DNA of 64,000 nucleotides from Granulosicoccus sp947495035 (GTDB taxonomy: Bacteria > Pseudomonadota > Gammaproteobacteria > Granulosicoccales > Granulosicoccaceae), in the NCBI RefSeq assembly GCF_050589605.1, contig NZ_JBNGOO010000003.1; one strand, 5' to 3'. A program made the translations under genes and the position numbers. Shown in pieces: positions 53,018 through 61,728 of the stretch. Under the pieces are notes generated by a model that saw only the letters and a program-made list of their open reading frames with translations, did not search any database and was not told where the DNA came from. How positions within the stretch are numbered: position 1 is the first letter of the stretch; every line of letters starts with the position of its first letter.

Positions 53018-54664
53018 ATGGATACCCTGGCCGATGCCATCGACGCCCTGTGCGAAGCCGAACGCGGATTCCATTTCACCTCACGTTCGCAGCCAGATTC
53101 GACGATCAGCCACCTGGCGCTGCGCTCGGATGTCAGACGTCTTGCTCGCAAACTTCGCTTGCCGGAAGATGCACCAGGTGACAGACTTGTCATTGCCGTA
53201 CCGGACCAGAGAACCTTCCTGCTACTGTTCCTGGCAGTGATTCGTGCGGGTCTGGTGGCTGTACCGGTGCCTCCGCCTGGCCTGACGGCAGATCTGACGG
53301 CCTACAGTACCGACATTGAACGCATACGCAGAGTCTGCGGCGCCAGACGCATACTGACCACAGATTCCCTGCACCAGCGTCTGCAGGCCAACCACCCACC
53401 GGGAAGCCTTGTCCCCTGGTCGGAGCTACAGGCCGGTGAAGAAACCGGGGAACTGGGCAGACCAACCACCTCCAGTACGGCACTGATCCAGTTCACCTCT
53501 GGCAGTACCGGCTCTCCGAAGGGGGTCGAGCTGACTCATGGCAACGTCATCAGCAATGCACGGGCCATCGAGCAGGCACTGGCGATCGATCCAGTGCATG
53601 ATCGTGGCTTGAGCTGGCTGCCCTTTCATCATGACATGGGCTTGATGGGGTTTCTGATCGCCCCCGTGCTGATTCAGGCATCCACCTGGTATCTGCCTCC
53701 CATGGAATTCGCAAGGCAACCGCGACGCTGGCTGGAGTTGATGAGTCAGACTGAAGCGACGATCTCCTATGCACCCAACTTCGCCTATGAGATGGCGGCG
53801 AGATCTGTGAAGAAAGCGCAATGCCGGGACTGGAACCTGTCTGCATGGCGAGTGGCCGGGTGTGGGGGCGAACCTGTCTTGCCGGAGGTGCTGGAACATT
53901 TTGCGCGACAACTGGAACCGGCAGGCTTCAACAGGAAGGCCTTTGTACCAAGCTATGGATTGGCCGAGGCCACCGTGGCAGTTGCCATATCAGCGCCACA
54001 GCGTGGAGTCATTCTGCAGCGCGCCCGTTCTGCCAATGGTGACGGCACCACGGCGGTTTCCTCGGGACGAGCGATCAAGGATACCGCTATCCGTATCGTC
54101 TCCTCCGACAACACCGAGCTGGCGGATGGCAAGGAGGGCGATATACAGGTGAGAGGACCAGGCGTTGCCCGACGCCTCTGGTGTGAAGACGGTCCACAGC
54201 CATCAACCCGTCACGATGGTTGGCTGAGCACCGGAGACAATGGATTCCTGTATCAGGGAGAGCTGCATGTCACAGGGAGAAACAAGGAAACCATCGTGAT
54301 CAACGGTCGAAACTACCATGCACATGACATTGAGGAGTGCGTGCAAGATCTGGAGGGAATACGTCGTGGTGGAATCGTCGCCTTTGGCAGACCGCAGGAC
54401 GGCAGCGAGCAACTCGTGCTGGTTGCAGAAAACCGATCGGTGCTTGCCATGGACACGATTCAACACCAGCTACGAGCAGCGATACGCCAACGACTTGGAC
54501 TGGCAGTTGCTGATATCGTCATCGTCGAGCGTGGCATCATATCCAGAACCACCAGCGGCAAGATCAGGCGTCATGCGCTCAAACAGGCCTATCTCGCCGG
54601 CGAATTTACACGATTGTCATCAGACTCTCTGGAATCCGCCAGACCCGCTGTTGCCTGTACCTGA
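53018..54664 (+). CDS. Fatty acyl-AMP ligase-like adenylate-forming enzyme
   Basis: 548 codons from ATG at 53018 (MDTLADAIDAL), six bases after AGGAG; an ATG at 53012 touches that ribosome site. ANL superfamily: P-loop LIQFTSGSTGSPKGVELTHG (from about residue 157), PSYGLAEATVAV, STGDNGFLYQGELHVTGR and the C-terminal catalytic K515 (TTSGKIRRHAL). The AVPVPPP segment and general form resemble FAALs, which make acyl-AMP and pass the acyl group to a carrier protein instead of CoA; the FAAL-specific insertion cannot be judged by eye. Its partner would be the ACP three genes back. Last gene of the apparent operon. Confidence 0.88.
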   Translation: MDTLADAIDALCEAERGFHFTSRSQPDSTISHLALRSDVRRLARKLRLPEDAPGDRLVIAVPDQRTFLLLFLAVIRAGLVAVPVPPPGLTADLTAYSTDIERIRRVCGARRILTTDSLHQRLQANHPPGSLVPWSELQAGEETGELGRPTTSSTALIQFTSGSTGSPKGVELTHGNVISNARAIEQALAIDPVHDRGLSWLPFHHDMGLMGFLIAPVLIQASTWYLPPMEFARQPRRWLELMSQTEATISYAPNFAYEMAARSVKKAQCRDWNLSAWRVAGCGGEPVLPEVLEHFARQLEPAGFNRKAFVPSYGLAEATVAVAISAPQRGVILQRARSANGDGTTAVSSGRAIKDTAIRIVSSDNTELADGKEGDIQVRGPGVARRLWCEDGPQPSTRHDGWLSTGDNGFLYQGELHVTGRNKETIVINGRNYHAHDIEECVQDLEGIRRGGIVAFGRPQDGSEQLVLVAENRSVLAMDTIQHQLRAAIRQRLGLAVADIVIVERGIISRTTSGKIRRHALKQAYLAGEFTRLSSDSLESARPAVACT

Positions 54665-54719
54665 AGTGTCGTTTTACTGCGCGCGCAGGCCTGTCTGACA
54701 CAGTGTTCATCAACTATTA

Positions 54720-54748
54720 TTGACCATTGATAATAGGCTTTGTAATAT
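54720..54748 (+). promoter_or_regulatory. Near-consensus sigma70 promoter
   Basis: TTGACC (54720-54725), 17-base AT-rich spacer, TAATAT (54743-54748). It reads toward the hybrid kinase gene, with a start expected near 54755. This is the best promoter match seen in the window. Confidence 0.75.
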
Positions 54749-54787
54749 CGAATAAAGTCGGCCTGATGCCGTCTGTCATGGCCTCTC

Positions 54788-57700
54788 ATGGTGCATGTGG
54801 TGGTCGTCGGATCACTTGGGATGCTGCGCACCGTGTGTAGTCACGCTGTATTGAAACGACAGGGATCAACCTTGGATCACGATAAACGCGAGCGACAGCC
54901 CGGCTTTCTCCGGGGAGGCGGCGAAATGGGCTCGCGCATGCGATCGCTCGACTGGAGCCTTACCCCACTGGGTGATGCTCATGACTGGCCTGTGCCTCTG
55001 CAGATCACCTTGCGCACCATGCTGACCACCCGCCACCCGATGTTCATTTTCTGGGGCCCCGAGCACTATTGTTTCTACAACGATGCCTACTCTGAATGTA
55101 TCGGTCCGGAAAAACACCCCTCGATACTCGGTAGCCCGGGGCGCGAGTCCTGGAAGGAGATCTGGCCGATCATCGGCCCACAGATCGAACAGGTCATGGC
55201 CGGTGGTGAATCCACCTGGCATGAAAATCAACTTGTACCGATCATCCGCTACGGTCGACTCGAAGAGGTGTACTGGACCTACAGTTACGGCCCCGTCTAC
55301 GATCCTGATTCGCCATTCAAGGTAGGCGGAGTACTGGTTGTCTGCACCGAGACCACGCAGCAGGTTCGGGCCCAACAGGAACTGCAACAGGCCGATGCGC
55401 GCTGGCGCACCCTGTTCGAGCAGGCCCCCGGCTTCATCTGCGTACTGGAAGGACCCGATCACCGCTTCACCTACGCCAACACGCGCTTTCGTGAGGTGGT
55501 GCATCGAAAGGTGGCAGTGGGCGACACTGTTGGCGAACTGTTCCCCGATCTGCGGGACCAAGGCTTCAAGGAACTGCTCGACGAGGTCTATCAGTCCGGC
55601 GAGGCCTATGTGGCAGCGTCAGCCCCCATCGACCTTGCCGTCGACGCTACCGGCAAGACTGAAAGACGTTATCTGGATTTCGTGTACCAGCCCATTCGCG
55701 ATGTTGCCGGCAGAGTAACCGGTATCTTCGTCGAGGGCGCTGATGTGAGCGAGCGTGTCAATCAGGAGCGCCTGATTCGTCTGAGTCAGGAGCGCCTGAA
55801 CCTGGCGATAGAGGCAGCTGGTCTGGCCCTGATTCATGTCGACCTGGAAAAGAACCAGATCATGTACTCGAATGAATTTCGGGCACTGGTCGGCTGGGAG
55901 GACGAACCCGAACCTTCCTGTGACCAGGTACCCGACCTGTTTCATCCGGACGATCAACAGCGACTCAGAGCACTCTATCAGCAAGCGATTCAGGACGATG
56001 GCAGCATCCGTATCGACACCACCGCCAGGCTCCTGTGTCGCAATGGTGTCTGTCGCTGGGTAAGATTGCAAAGCCGAACCATCGTGACCAGGCAGGGAAC
56101 GACATCGGTCCCCTCCGAGTTCATCGGCACTTTCACCGACATTTCAGCGGAACGCGAAGTGCAGGAGGCCTTGCACGAAGCACGACGTCAGGCAGAAGTC
56201 GCAAACGAGACAAAGAGTGCTTTCCTTGCCCACATGAGTCACGAGATTCGCACGCCGATGAGTGCTGTGCTGGGTTATGCCGATCTGCTGGCCATGCGAA
56301 CCGATGATGCAGAACAAACAGAATACCTGCACATCATCAAGCGCAATGGTCAGTTTCTGCTGGACATCATCAACGACATTCTCGATATTTCGAAGATAGA
56401 ATCCGGCAAACTCGACATCCAGCAGATCGACTTCTCCATCCAGGAGTTCATCGATGATGTTCGCTCGATGATGGCGGTACGCGCATCCGAAAAAGGCATC
56501 GACTTCGAAGTGATTTTTCTGAGTGCCGTCCCCGGAGTCATCCGAAGTGATCCGCAACGACTCAAACAGATTCTGGTGAATCTGATCGGCAATGCAATCA
56601 AGTTTACCGAAACCGGTTCTGTTCAACTGTCGGTGCGATTCATTCGCGGCACGAACTCGCAATTGAAATGCGCCATCGTGGATACCGGTACCGGCATGTC
56701 CAGTGAACAACTGGGCCGTCTGTTTCAGCCCTTCAGTCAGGGAGATGGATCAATCAATCAGCAATTCGGAGGCACCGGTCTGGGTCTTGCCATCAGTCAG
56801 CGACTGGCGGCCTATCTGGGCGGCAAGATCACCGTCGAGAGTACACCTGGCAAAGGCAGCTGTTTTTCCTTTTCGATCGATTGCGATATTCTGGAAGAAA
56901 GGCCTTCGGTGGAAGCGAGTCCTGGAAGTACAGAGCAGAGCAAGCCTGTCGGACCGGTTTCACTGCGGCAGGGGGCACGGGTTCTGGTGGTTGACGATCA
57001 CGTCGATATTCGTCAGCTGATCGCACAATACCTGCAGGATGCCGGTGCCAGCGTGGTGACCAGTCAGGACGGTGTCGAGGCAATCAACCACATAGAAAGG
57101 ATCATGAGCGGAACGGAACCCGCTGTCGATCTCGTTCTGCTGGACATGCACATGCCACGACTCGATGGCTACCAGTGTGCACAGCGACTACGCGCACTGG
57201 GGTTCGACAAGCCAATCATCGCACTGACCGCCAACGTCATGCCGAACGACGTGAAGCGCTGTATCGACAGCGGCTGCTGTGCCTTCCTGAGCAAACCCAT
57301 CGACGCTCAGTCCATTCTTGACGCCGTCGCCCCTTTCCTGCCCGTTGCAGAGGCCGTGGCCCCCTCTGACTTGACGGTAGTACCTGAGAACATTCAGCCC
57401 GAGACAGAGTCAACTGTCGCAATGTCATCCGCAGCAACTCGGGTATTGGTGGTGGATGACGCTTCCGATCTGACCCGTCTCTATCAGCGACTGCTCAATC
57501 AGAAGGGCTTTGACACGTCAACCGCCGGCGATGGCAAGACCGCTTTGCAACTGGCAAAAACGACTCGTCCGGAAATCGTGATGCTGGACATCAACCTGCC
57601 GGACATGAGCGGACTCGATCTGATAAAAGCCATGAAGTCGGTGCCCGGCCTGCAGCATTCTCGCTATATCGCCCTTTCCGGCCACGCGGCATCCGCAGAC

Positions 57701-57811
57701 GAGCGTGCCTCAATGGCTGCAGGATTCGATCATCATCTGGTCAAACCGGTTTCGCTGGGTGATCTGCTGAGAGTGATCGGCCAGACGGACCCTATCATTA
57801 GCGAAGCCTGA
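54788..57811 (+). CDS. Hybrid histidine kinase (PAS-PAS-PAS-HisKA-HATPase-REC-REC)
   Basis: 1007 codons from ATG at 54788. The family N-terminus usually begins a few residues before FLRGGGEMGSRMRSLDWSLT (residue 40), so the TTG at 54872 with AGGGA seven bases upstream is a plausible true start. Three PAS/PAC units at about 70-195, 205-325 and 335-455, HisKA H485 (AHMSHEIRTPMSAVLGY), HATPase boxes (GNAIKF, DTGTGM, GTGLGLAIS), then receivers with D786 (LLDMHMP) and D934 (MLDINLP). No membrane segment, so a soluble sensor, possibly of redox or light through PAS cofactors (unproven). No separate output regulator is adjacent. It has its own promoter. Confidence 0.9.
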   Translation: MVHVVVVGSLGMLRTVCSHAVLKRQGSTLDHDKRERQPGFLRGGGEMGSRMRSLDWSLTPLGDAHDWPVPLQITLRTMLTTRHPMFIFWGPEHYCFYNDAYSECIGPEKHPSILGSPGRESWKEIWPIIGPQIEQVMAGGESTWHENQLVPIIRYGRLEEVYWTYSYGPVYDPDSPFKVGGVLVVCTETTQQVRAQQELQQADARWRTLFEQAPGFICVLEGPDHRFTYANTRFREVVHRKVAVGDTVGELFPDLRDQGFKELLDEVYQSGEAYVAASAPIDLAVDATGKTERRYLDFVYQPIRDVAGRVTGIFVEGADVSERVNQERLIRLSQERLNLAIEAAGLALIHVDLEKNQIMYSNEFRALVGWEDEPEPSCDQVPDLFHPDDQQRLRALYQQAIQDDGSIRIDTTARLLCRNGVCRWVRLQSRTIVTRQGTTSVPSEFIGTFTDISAEREVQEALHEARRQAEVANETKSAFLAHMSHEIRTPMSAVLGYADLLAMRTDDAEQTEYLHIIKRNGQFLLDIINDILDISKIESGKLDIQQIDFSIQEFIDDVRSMMAVRASEKGIDFEVIFLSAVPGVIRSDPQRLKQILVNLIGNAIKFTETGSVQLSVRFIRGTNSQLKCAIVDTGTGMSSEQLGRLFQPFSQGDGSINQQFGGTGLGLAISQRLAAYLGGKITVESTPGKGSCFSFSIDCDILEERPSVEASPGSTEQSKPVGPVSLRQGARVLVVDDHVDIRQLIAQYLQDAGASVVTSQDGVEAINHIERIMSGTEPAVDLVLLDMHMPRLDGYQCAQRLRALGFDKPIIALTANVMPNDVKRCIDSGCCAFLSKPIDAQSILDAVAPFLPVAEAVAPSDLTVVPENIQPETESTVAMSSAATRVLVVDDASDLTRLYQRLLNQKGFDTSTAGDGKTALQLAKTTRPEIVMLDINLPDMSGLDLIKAMKSVPGLQHSRYIALSGHAASADERASMAAGFDHHLVKPVSLGDLLRVIGQTDPIISEA

Positions 57812-57856
57812 AGCGGAAAAAAAGCCCGCTATGCCACATCAATATGTGCGACCCAG

Positions 57857-58159
57857 TCAGTCCTCCCAGCGATAGCCATTGTCCGGTTCAGGTGTCTCGT
57901 CAGGAGACACCTCGGATTTCCTGCCTCCCCGCTTTTCCCAGTAATCATCGTTCGGATAGGCACTTTCACTGTGCTTGCCCTGATCCTTTTCATCATCCGG
58001 GTGCTCATTCTCGGCACTCTTGATGTCGGATCTGCCGGACTTGGCTGTTCCATCCACGCTGTTCGCGTTATCGGCGTTATCGGCGTTGTCGGCGTTGTCG
58101 GCGTTGTCCGTCAATCTGCTGCGCTTGTCATCTCGAGCCTTGTTGTCAGGAATACTCAT
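57857..58159 (-). CDS. Small acidic low-complexity protein
   Basis: 100 codons from ATG at 58159 (MSIPDNKARDDKRSRL); an ATG nine bases upstream is also possible, and AGAGG lies about ten bases before the chosen one. Almost wholly charged or polar, with a DNADNADNADNA tract coded by a 9-base repeat (about 58065-58109) and a C-terminal PDETPEPDNGYRWED. It would be disordered. No family recognised. Convergent with the hybrid kinase gene. Because composition is so biased, coding status is only probable. Confidence 0.5.
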   Translation of the reverse strand: MSIPDNKARDDKRSRLTDNADNADNADNADNANSVDGTAKSGRSDIKSAENEHPDDEKDQGKHSESAYPNDDYWEKRGGRKSEVSPDETPEPDNGYRWED

Positions 58160-58257
58160 CGTCTTCATGCCTCTTGCGTCGACGTCAAACTATCCTGATT
58201 CGATGGCAACCACTCCAGAATCTGACATTTCTGCAGATATTACAATCCAACGTTTCA

Positions 58258-58374
58258 CCCAACCGCACTACCCAACCGCACTACCCAACCGCACTACCCA
58301 ACCGCACTACCCAACCGCACTACCCAACCGCACTACCCAACTGCACTACCTGTCTGCACTACCCGTTCGCACGA
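58258..58374. repeat. 13-base tandem repeat CCCAACCGCACTA
   Basis: Seven close copies from 58258 at an exact 13-base period, then two degenerate ones. Directly downstream of the stop of the giant minus-strand gene (58389). There are no unique spacers, so it is not CRISPR. Confidence 0.95.
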
Positions 58375-58388
58375 CGCCCCCTGCTCCC

Positions 58389-61300
58389 TCAACGAATCGC
58401 ATCGGATATCCCCGCGGCATCTCCGCTATCGATCAGATCATTGAAAAATCCGAACCAGGTGGAGAATGCGCCCGGTCGACCATCGGGATTCCAGATCGAG
58501 CGTTCCAGCAAGTCCCTGTCGTTGGCTGCGGGCGAGAAGATATTGGGCTTGATACGTCCCAGCCCCGAACCGGACGCCAGTTGTTGCAATGCCTCGAGAC
58601 AGTCTTCCGGATCATCCGGCACCAGATTCACCGCCAGTCCCAGCGAGTTGGCCAGAAGTTGCAGGCGGGTGGCACGCACGGCTGTGGGTCGCCCCATGGT
58701 GACATTCTCGTCAAACAGCGTGGCAGCCAGTGAACTGTCAAACGTCAGGCCACGTCGCCAGAAGTGAGTAGATCCCAATGCCATCCAGACGTCATCCACG
58801 ACAATGGCAGACGCCGCCAGATGCCAGGGCCGCCCGGGACCGGCAATCGGTGTCACCCATGCCAATCGCGAGGCATTGGCATCGGCGAGCTCTTTCAGCG
58901 CGGCATTGATGCCAGCCTTGCGGATATCCTTCAGCCGATCTGGTCTGTCGGGCAGAAAATTCTCCGGTACGATCAGCATGACGCACAAGCCCGGTCGCTC
59001 CGCCCAGCGATTCCTGATCGCCTGAATCCAGTCAAGATCATCACCGTCCACATCGTTATCGATGCAAGGCGTCTGGATGTAGACAAAGTCCTCTGCCCGT
59101 TCGATGGCAGTGGTCACGGCACGCGCAAATTCGTTCACGCCGTCAGCGGTTTTCCGTATCAAGCGATCGACACCGGCGGCCGCGGCATCATCATCGAATG
59201 TCGCCGTATCGATCAAGGGATCCAGGTTCTGCCCCGTGGCAGCTTCAATGGCATTTTTCAGATCCACCCAGCTTTGTCCCGGTGTATGACTGGCCATGGC
59301 TGCGGTGACATAGGCACGCACGATCGCATCGCCCGTGACTCCGTGTGCAATGGTTTCCAGTACGGCAGACCACTGTGTGGTGCCGGTGACAGCGGGTGCC
59401 ACGGGCATCGGGGTAGACACCGCCGTGAGGTACTCACCCAGACCTGTCGAACGCCGCTCATCCATCAAGGGGATCAAGGCTGTGGCAGCAGGCCCTGCCA
59501 GAGACAGGCCCAGTGAGCCGATCTCCGGTGCTGCGGGCAACCCGGCGTGCGCCAGCCGAGGCGGCGCTGCTTCGTGATAGTGCTCACGCAATTCTCCGGC
59601 ACCCACCGTAGCAATCAGGTTCGCTGCATCATTGGCAACGAGTTCGAATCGCTCCATGGAAGGCGCAGCGGCTCCCAGGGTACCGGGATCAGTCAGATGA
59701 CTGCGTGCTCGATGCACACGCGTTGCCGTACCACCGACTTCCGCCAGAGTACCTGCAGGGGTATCGGTAAACGCAGGCGACGTCGTGATCAAGGTGTCAT
59801 CCGCCATTGCCGCATTGCTCAAGGTCGCGGCAATCCTGTCCGCTGCCGCCAGTGTCTGTGTATCCAGCAATGCATGCGGTGTCGTGTCGGGATCGCCGGA
59901 CACCACCATGACATGATCACCCGGCTGCCAGCTGGCACTGCCGGTCGTGAAAGTCGCAGCACGTTCGCACACGAACAGACTTTCGCTTCCGTCCAGTGCG
60001 GAGGCGTCGAGACGAGAACCACCCGCTACCGCAGGCCGAATGACCCGCTGGTCCATGAACATGGCCGATGAGCCGCCGGATATCACCATGGCATCGAAAC
60101 TGATGAACACGGGGTCACCGCCCGGATCGGTCGGGCCGCTCGTTCCATCGGGTATCGGCACGATCACCCGCGCAAGTCCAGCGCCATCGAACGCAGCAGC
60201 CCCGCCGTCAAGACGTTTTCGCTTGCCGGTAAGTTCATCCCGCGCATGCGTATAGAGCCTGACCCATCCATCGCTGCTGACATCCGGCGTTCTGACATCG
60301 ATCAGCACAGTCTGGCCCTCGCTGGTGTCACCGCTGACCGAGCCCTCCCCCGCCAGTGGGAACACCTCGTATTCCAGTCTGAGTGGCAGCACAGCGCTAC
60401 CGGACGCTACCGGCGACGAGGCACCACCATGTGTATCCATGACGGGTGCCATGGCTGTCGCCGCACCGCCCGCCAGCGTCGTCATGACAGCACCCGCCAT
60501 TGCATCCATGGACAGCAGCACGGGGTTGCCGGCGCTGTTCTGCAACGGGGCAAGCCGGGTCATCGGATTGGCCTGCGCGCTGTCGTCCCGCCCTGCTCCC
60601 ACTGCCAGACTCTCCACATCCAGCATGGCGATGCGTAGATAGTCTCGTGCCAGAGCAAAGACCGGACTTGCAGTTGTCCAGCCGGAAAACAGAGCCCCGG
60701 AAGCCGCAACCGGTGCGACAGGAACAGGCACATAGGGACCATTGGGCAACGGCGCCATCCGGGGAATCGGCACCAGATCGGTTGCCGGGGCCGTACTCAA
60801 CTGCAAGCCGGGGCTGGTACCGATCGTGAACAGTGAGTTACTGCTGTCAATCGCCGTCAGGCCCGATGTGGCGAGACGAGCCGCAATGGCAGAATCCAGC
60901 GGCCCTTCACTGGGCGAGACCAGGTGCGCGATTCGTCCAGCCGCCGTCGCTGCCGTTCGCGACAGACTGGCATCGGTTTCGGTGGCCAGATTGGTCCAGA
61001 CTGCTGCGTTGGCAGGGTCTGACATGAAGGACCACATGGAGGCAACGGCTCCGGGGTCGACCGCTCTTCCACGGTGATCGAAACACCAGAGCCTGGCACT
61101 GTTGAGAGGAATACCGGTGCGGTTCTGTACAAGGATGGCACTGTCATGATCCGGCCGACACAGCTCCGTCACCGGCGTACCATTACCCAGCGTGCCGGCA
61201 AGAGACAGACCCAGGAATTCGGCGCGCTTCGCGTCGGTATCGAATTCACTGGCCAGATCGGTTTCACGCAGATTGTTCATGTCGGTGGGGGGATCGGGTA

Positions 61301-61706
61301 TTTCCAGGGCAAAGGATCGTATCCGCAACCGACTCGGTGTATTGGCAGCCGTCAGGGCCGAACCATCCGGCTGTGGCACCACCTGCGTCAAAGTCCAGAG
61401 TCGCAGCTCCACTTCGGGCAGCAATGTGTGCAGAACGACCAGACTGTCATCACTGAACGCTGCATCGCCGTTTGCATCACGCAGGGTCTGCAGTATCGCT
61501 GGACGCGTGCTGGTGGCCACGGCATAGGAACGCGTCCCTCCGGCCGGGGCACGCCATTCCATGTCCACCACCAGGGGTACCGTTACGGACAAGTCGGCAT
61601 TCGGTAGAGCCAGGACCGGCAAGGTTGCGCTGTCGTGGCGAAACCACGGCCCAAGTGCCGGTGAAGCAAGACCCAGAGTATCCGGTGTGGGGTTCAGCGC
61701 AGGCAT
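58389..61706 (-). CDS. Giant protein of unknown function with degenerate phospholipase-D-like C-terminal domain
   Basis: 1105 codons; AAAGGAGA eight bases before the ATG. No signal peptide or membrane segment. The first 850 residues are Ala/Thr/Asp/Pro-rich, with beta-looking segments (LRLEYEVFPLAGEGSVSGD; VLIDVRTPDVSSDGWVRLY) and no family I know. From about 880 the sequence resembles a phospholipase-D fold: FVYIQTPCIDNDV, a predicted strand LCVMLIVPE, then AIVVDDVWMALGSTHFWRRG near residue 980. In active PLDs the DD is preceded by HxK; here Ala and Ser stand at those places, so this motif looks catalytically dead. It starts 22 bases after the large gene upstream, so they are surely cotranscribed. 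Confidence 0.8.
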   Translation of the reverse strand: MPALNPTPDTLGLASPALGPWFRHDSATLPVLALPNADLSVTVPLVVDMEWRAPAGGTRSYAVATSTRPAILQTLRDANGDAAFSDDSLVVLHTLLPEVELRLWTLTQVVPQPDGSALTAANTPSRLRIRSFALEIPDPPTDMNNLRETDLASEFDTDAKRAEFLGLSLAGTLGNGTPVTELCRPDHDSAILVQNRTGIPLNSARLWCFDHRGRAVDPGAVASMWSFMSDPANAAVWTNLATETDASLSRTAATAAGRIAHLVSPSEGPLDSAIAARLATSGLTAIDSSNSLFTIGTSPGLQLSTAPATDLVPIPRMAPLPNGPYVPVPVAPVAASGALFSGWTTASPVFALARDYLRIAMLDVESLAVGAGRDDSAQANPMTRLAPLQNSAGNPVLLSMDAMAGAVMTTLAGGAATAMAPVMDTHGGASSPVASGSAVLPLRLEYEVFPLAGEGSVSGDTSEGQTVLIDVRTPDVSSDGWVRLYTHARDELTGKRKRLDGGAAAFDGAGLARVIVPIPDGTSGPTDPGGDPVFISFDAMVISGGSSAMFMDQRVIRPAVAGGSRLDASALDGSESLFVCERAATFTTGSASWQPGDHVMVVSGDPDTTPHALLDTQTLAAADRIAATLSNAAMADDTLITTSPAFTDTPAGTLAEVGGTATRVHRARSHLTDPGTLGAAAPSMERFELVANDAANLIATVGAGELREHYHEAAPPRLAHAGLPAAPEIGSLGLSLAGPAATALIPLMDERRSTGLGEYLTAVSTPMPVAPAVTGTTQWSAVLETIAHGVTGDAIVRAYVTAAMASHTPGQSWVDLKNAIEAATGQNLDPLIDTATFDDDAAAAGVDRLIRKTADGVNEFARAVTTAIERAEDFVYIQTPCIDNDVDGDDLDWIQAIRNRWAERPGLCVMLIVPENFLPDRPDRLKDIRKAGINAALKELADANASRLAWVTPIAGPGRPWHLAASAIVVDDVWMALGSTHFWRRGLTFDSSLAATLFDENVTMGRPTAVRATRLQLLANSLGLAVNLVPDDPEDCLEALQQLASGSGLGRIKPNIFSPAANDRDLLERSIWNPDGRPGAFSTWFGFFNDLIDSGDAAGISDAIR

Positions 61707-61728
61707 GGGTGCATCTCCTTTGTCGGCA

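Noticed and set aside
54914..54928. ATG at 54926 with GGGGAGG as the start of the hybrid kinase
   Set aside because: The GGGGAGG bases code for the conserved GGGEMG part of the family N-terminus, so translation must begin further upstream.
58258..58374. Possible CRISPR array
   Set aside because: Repeats are directly tandem with no spacers and no cas genes are nearby.
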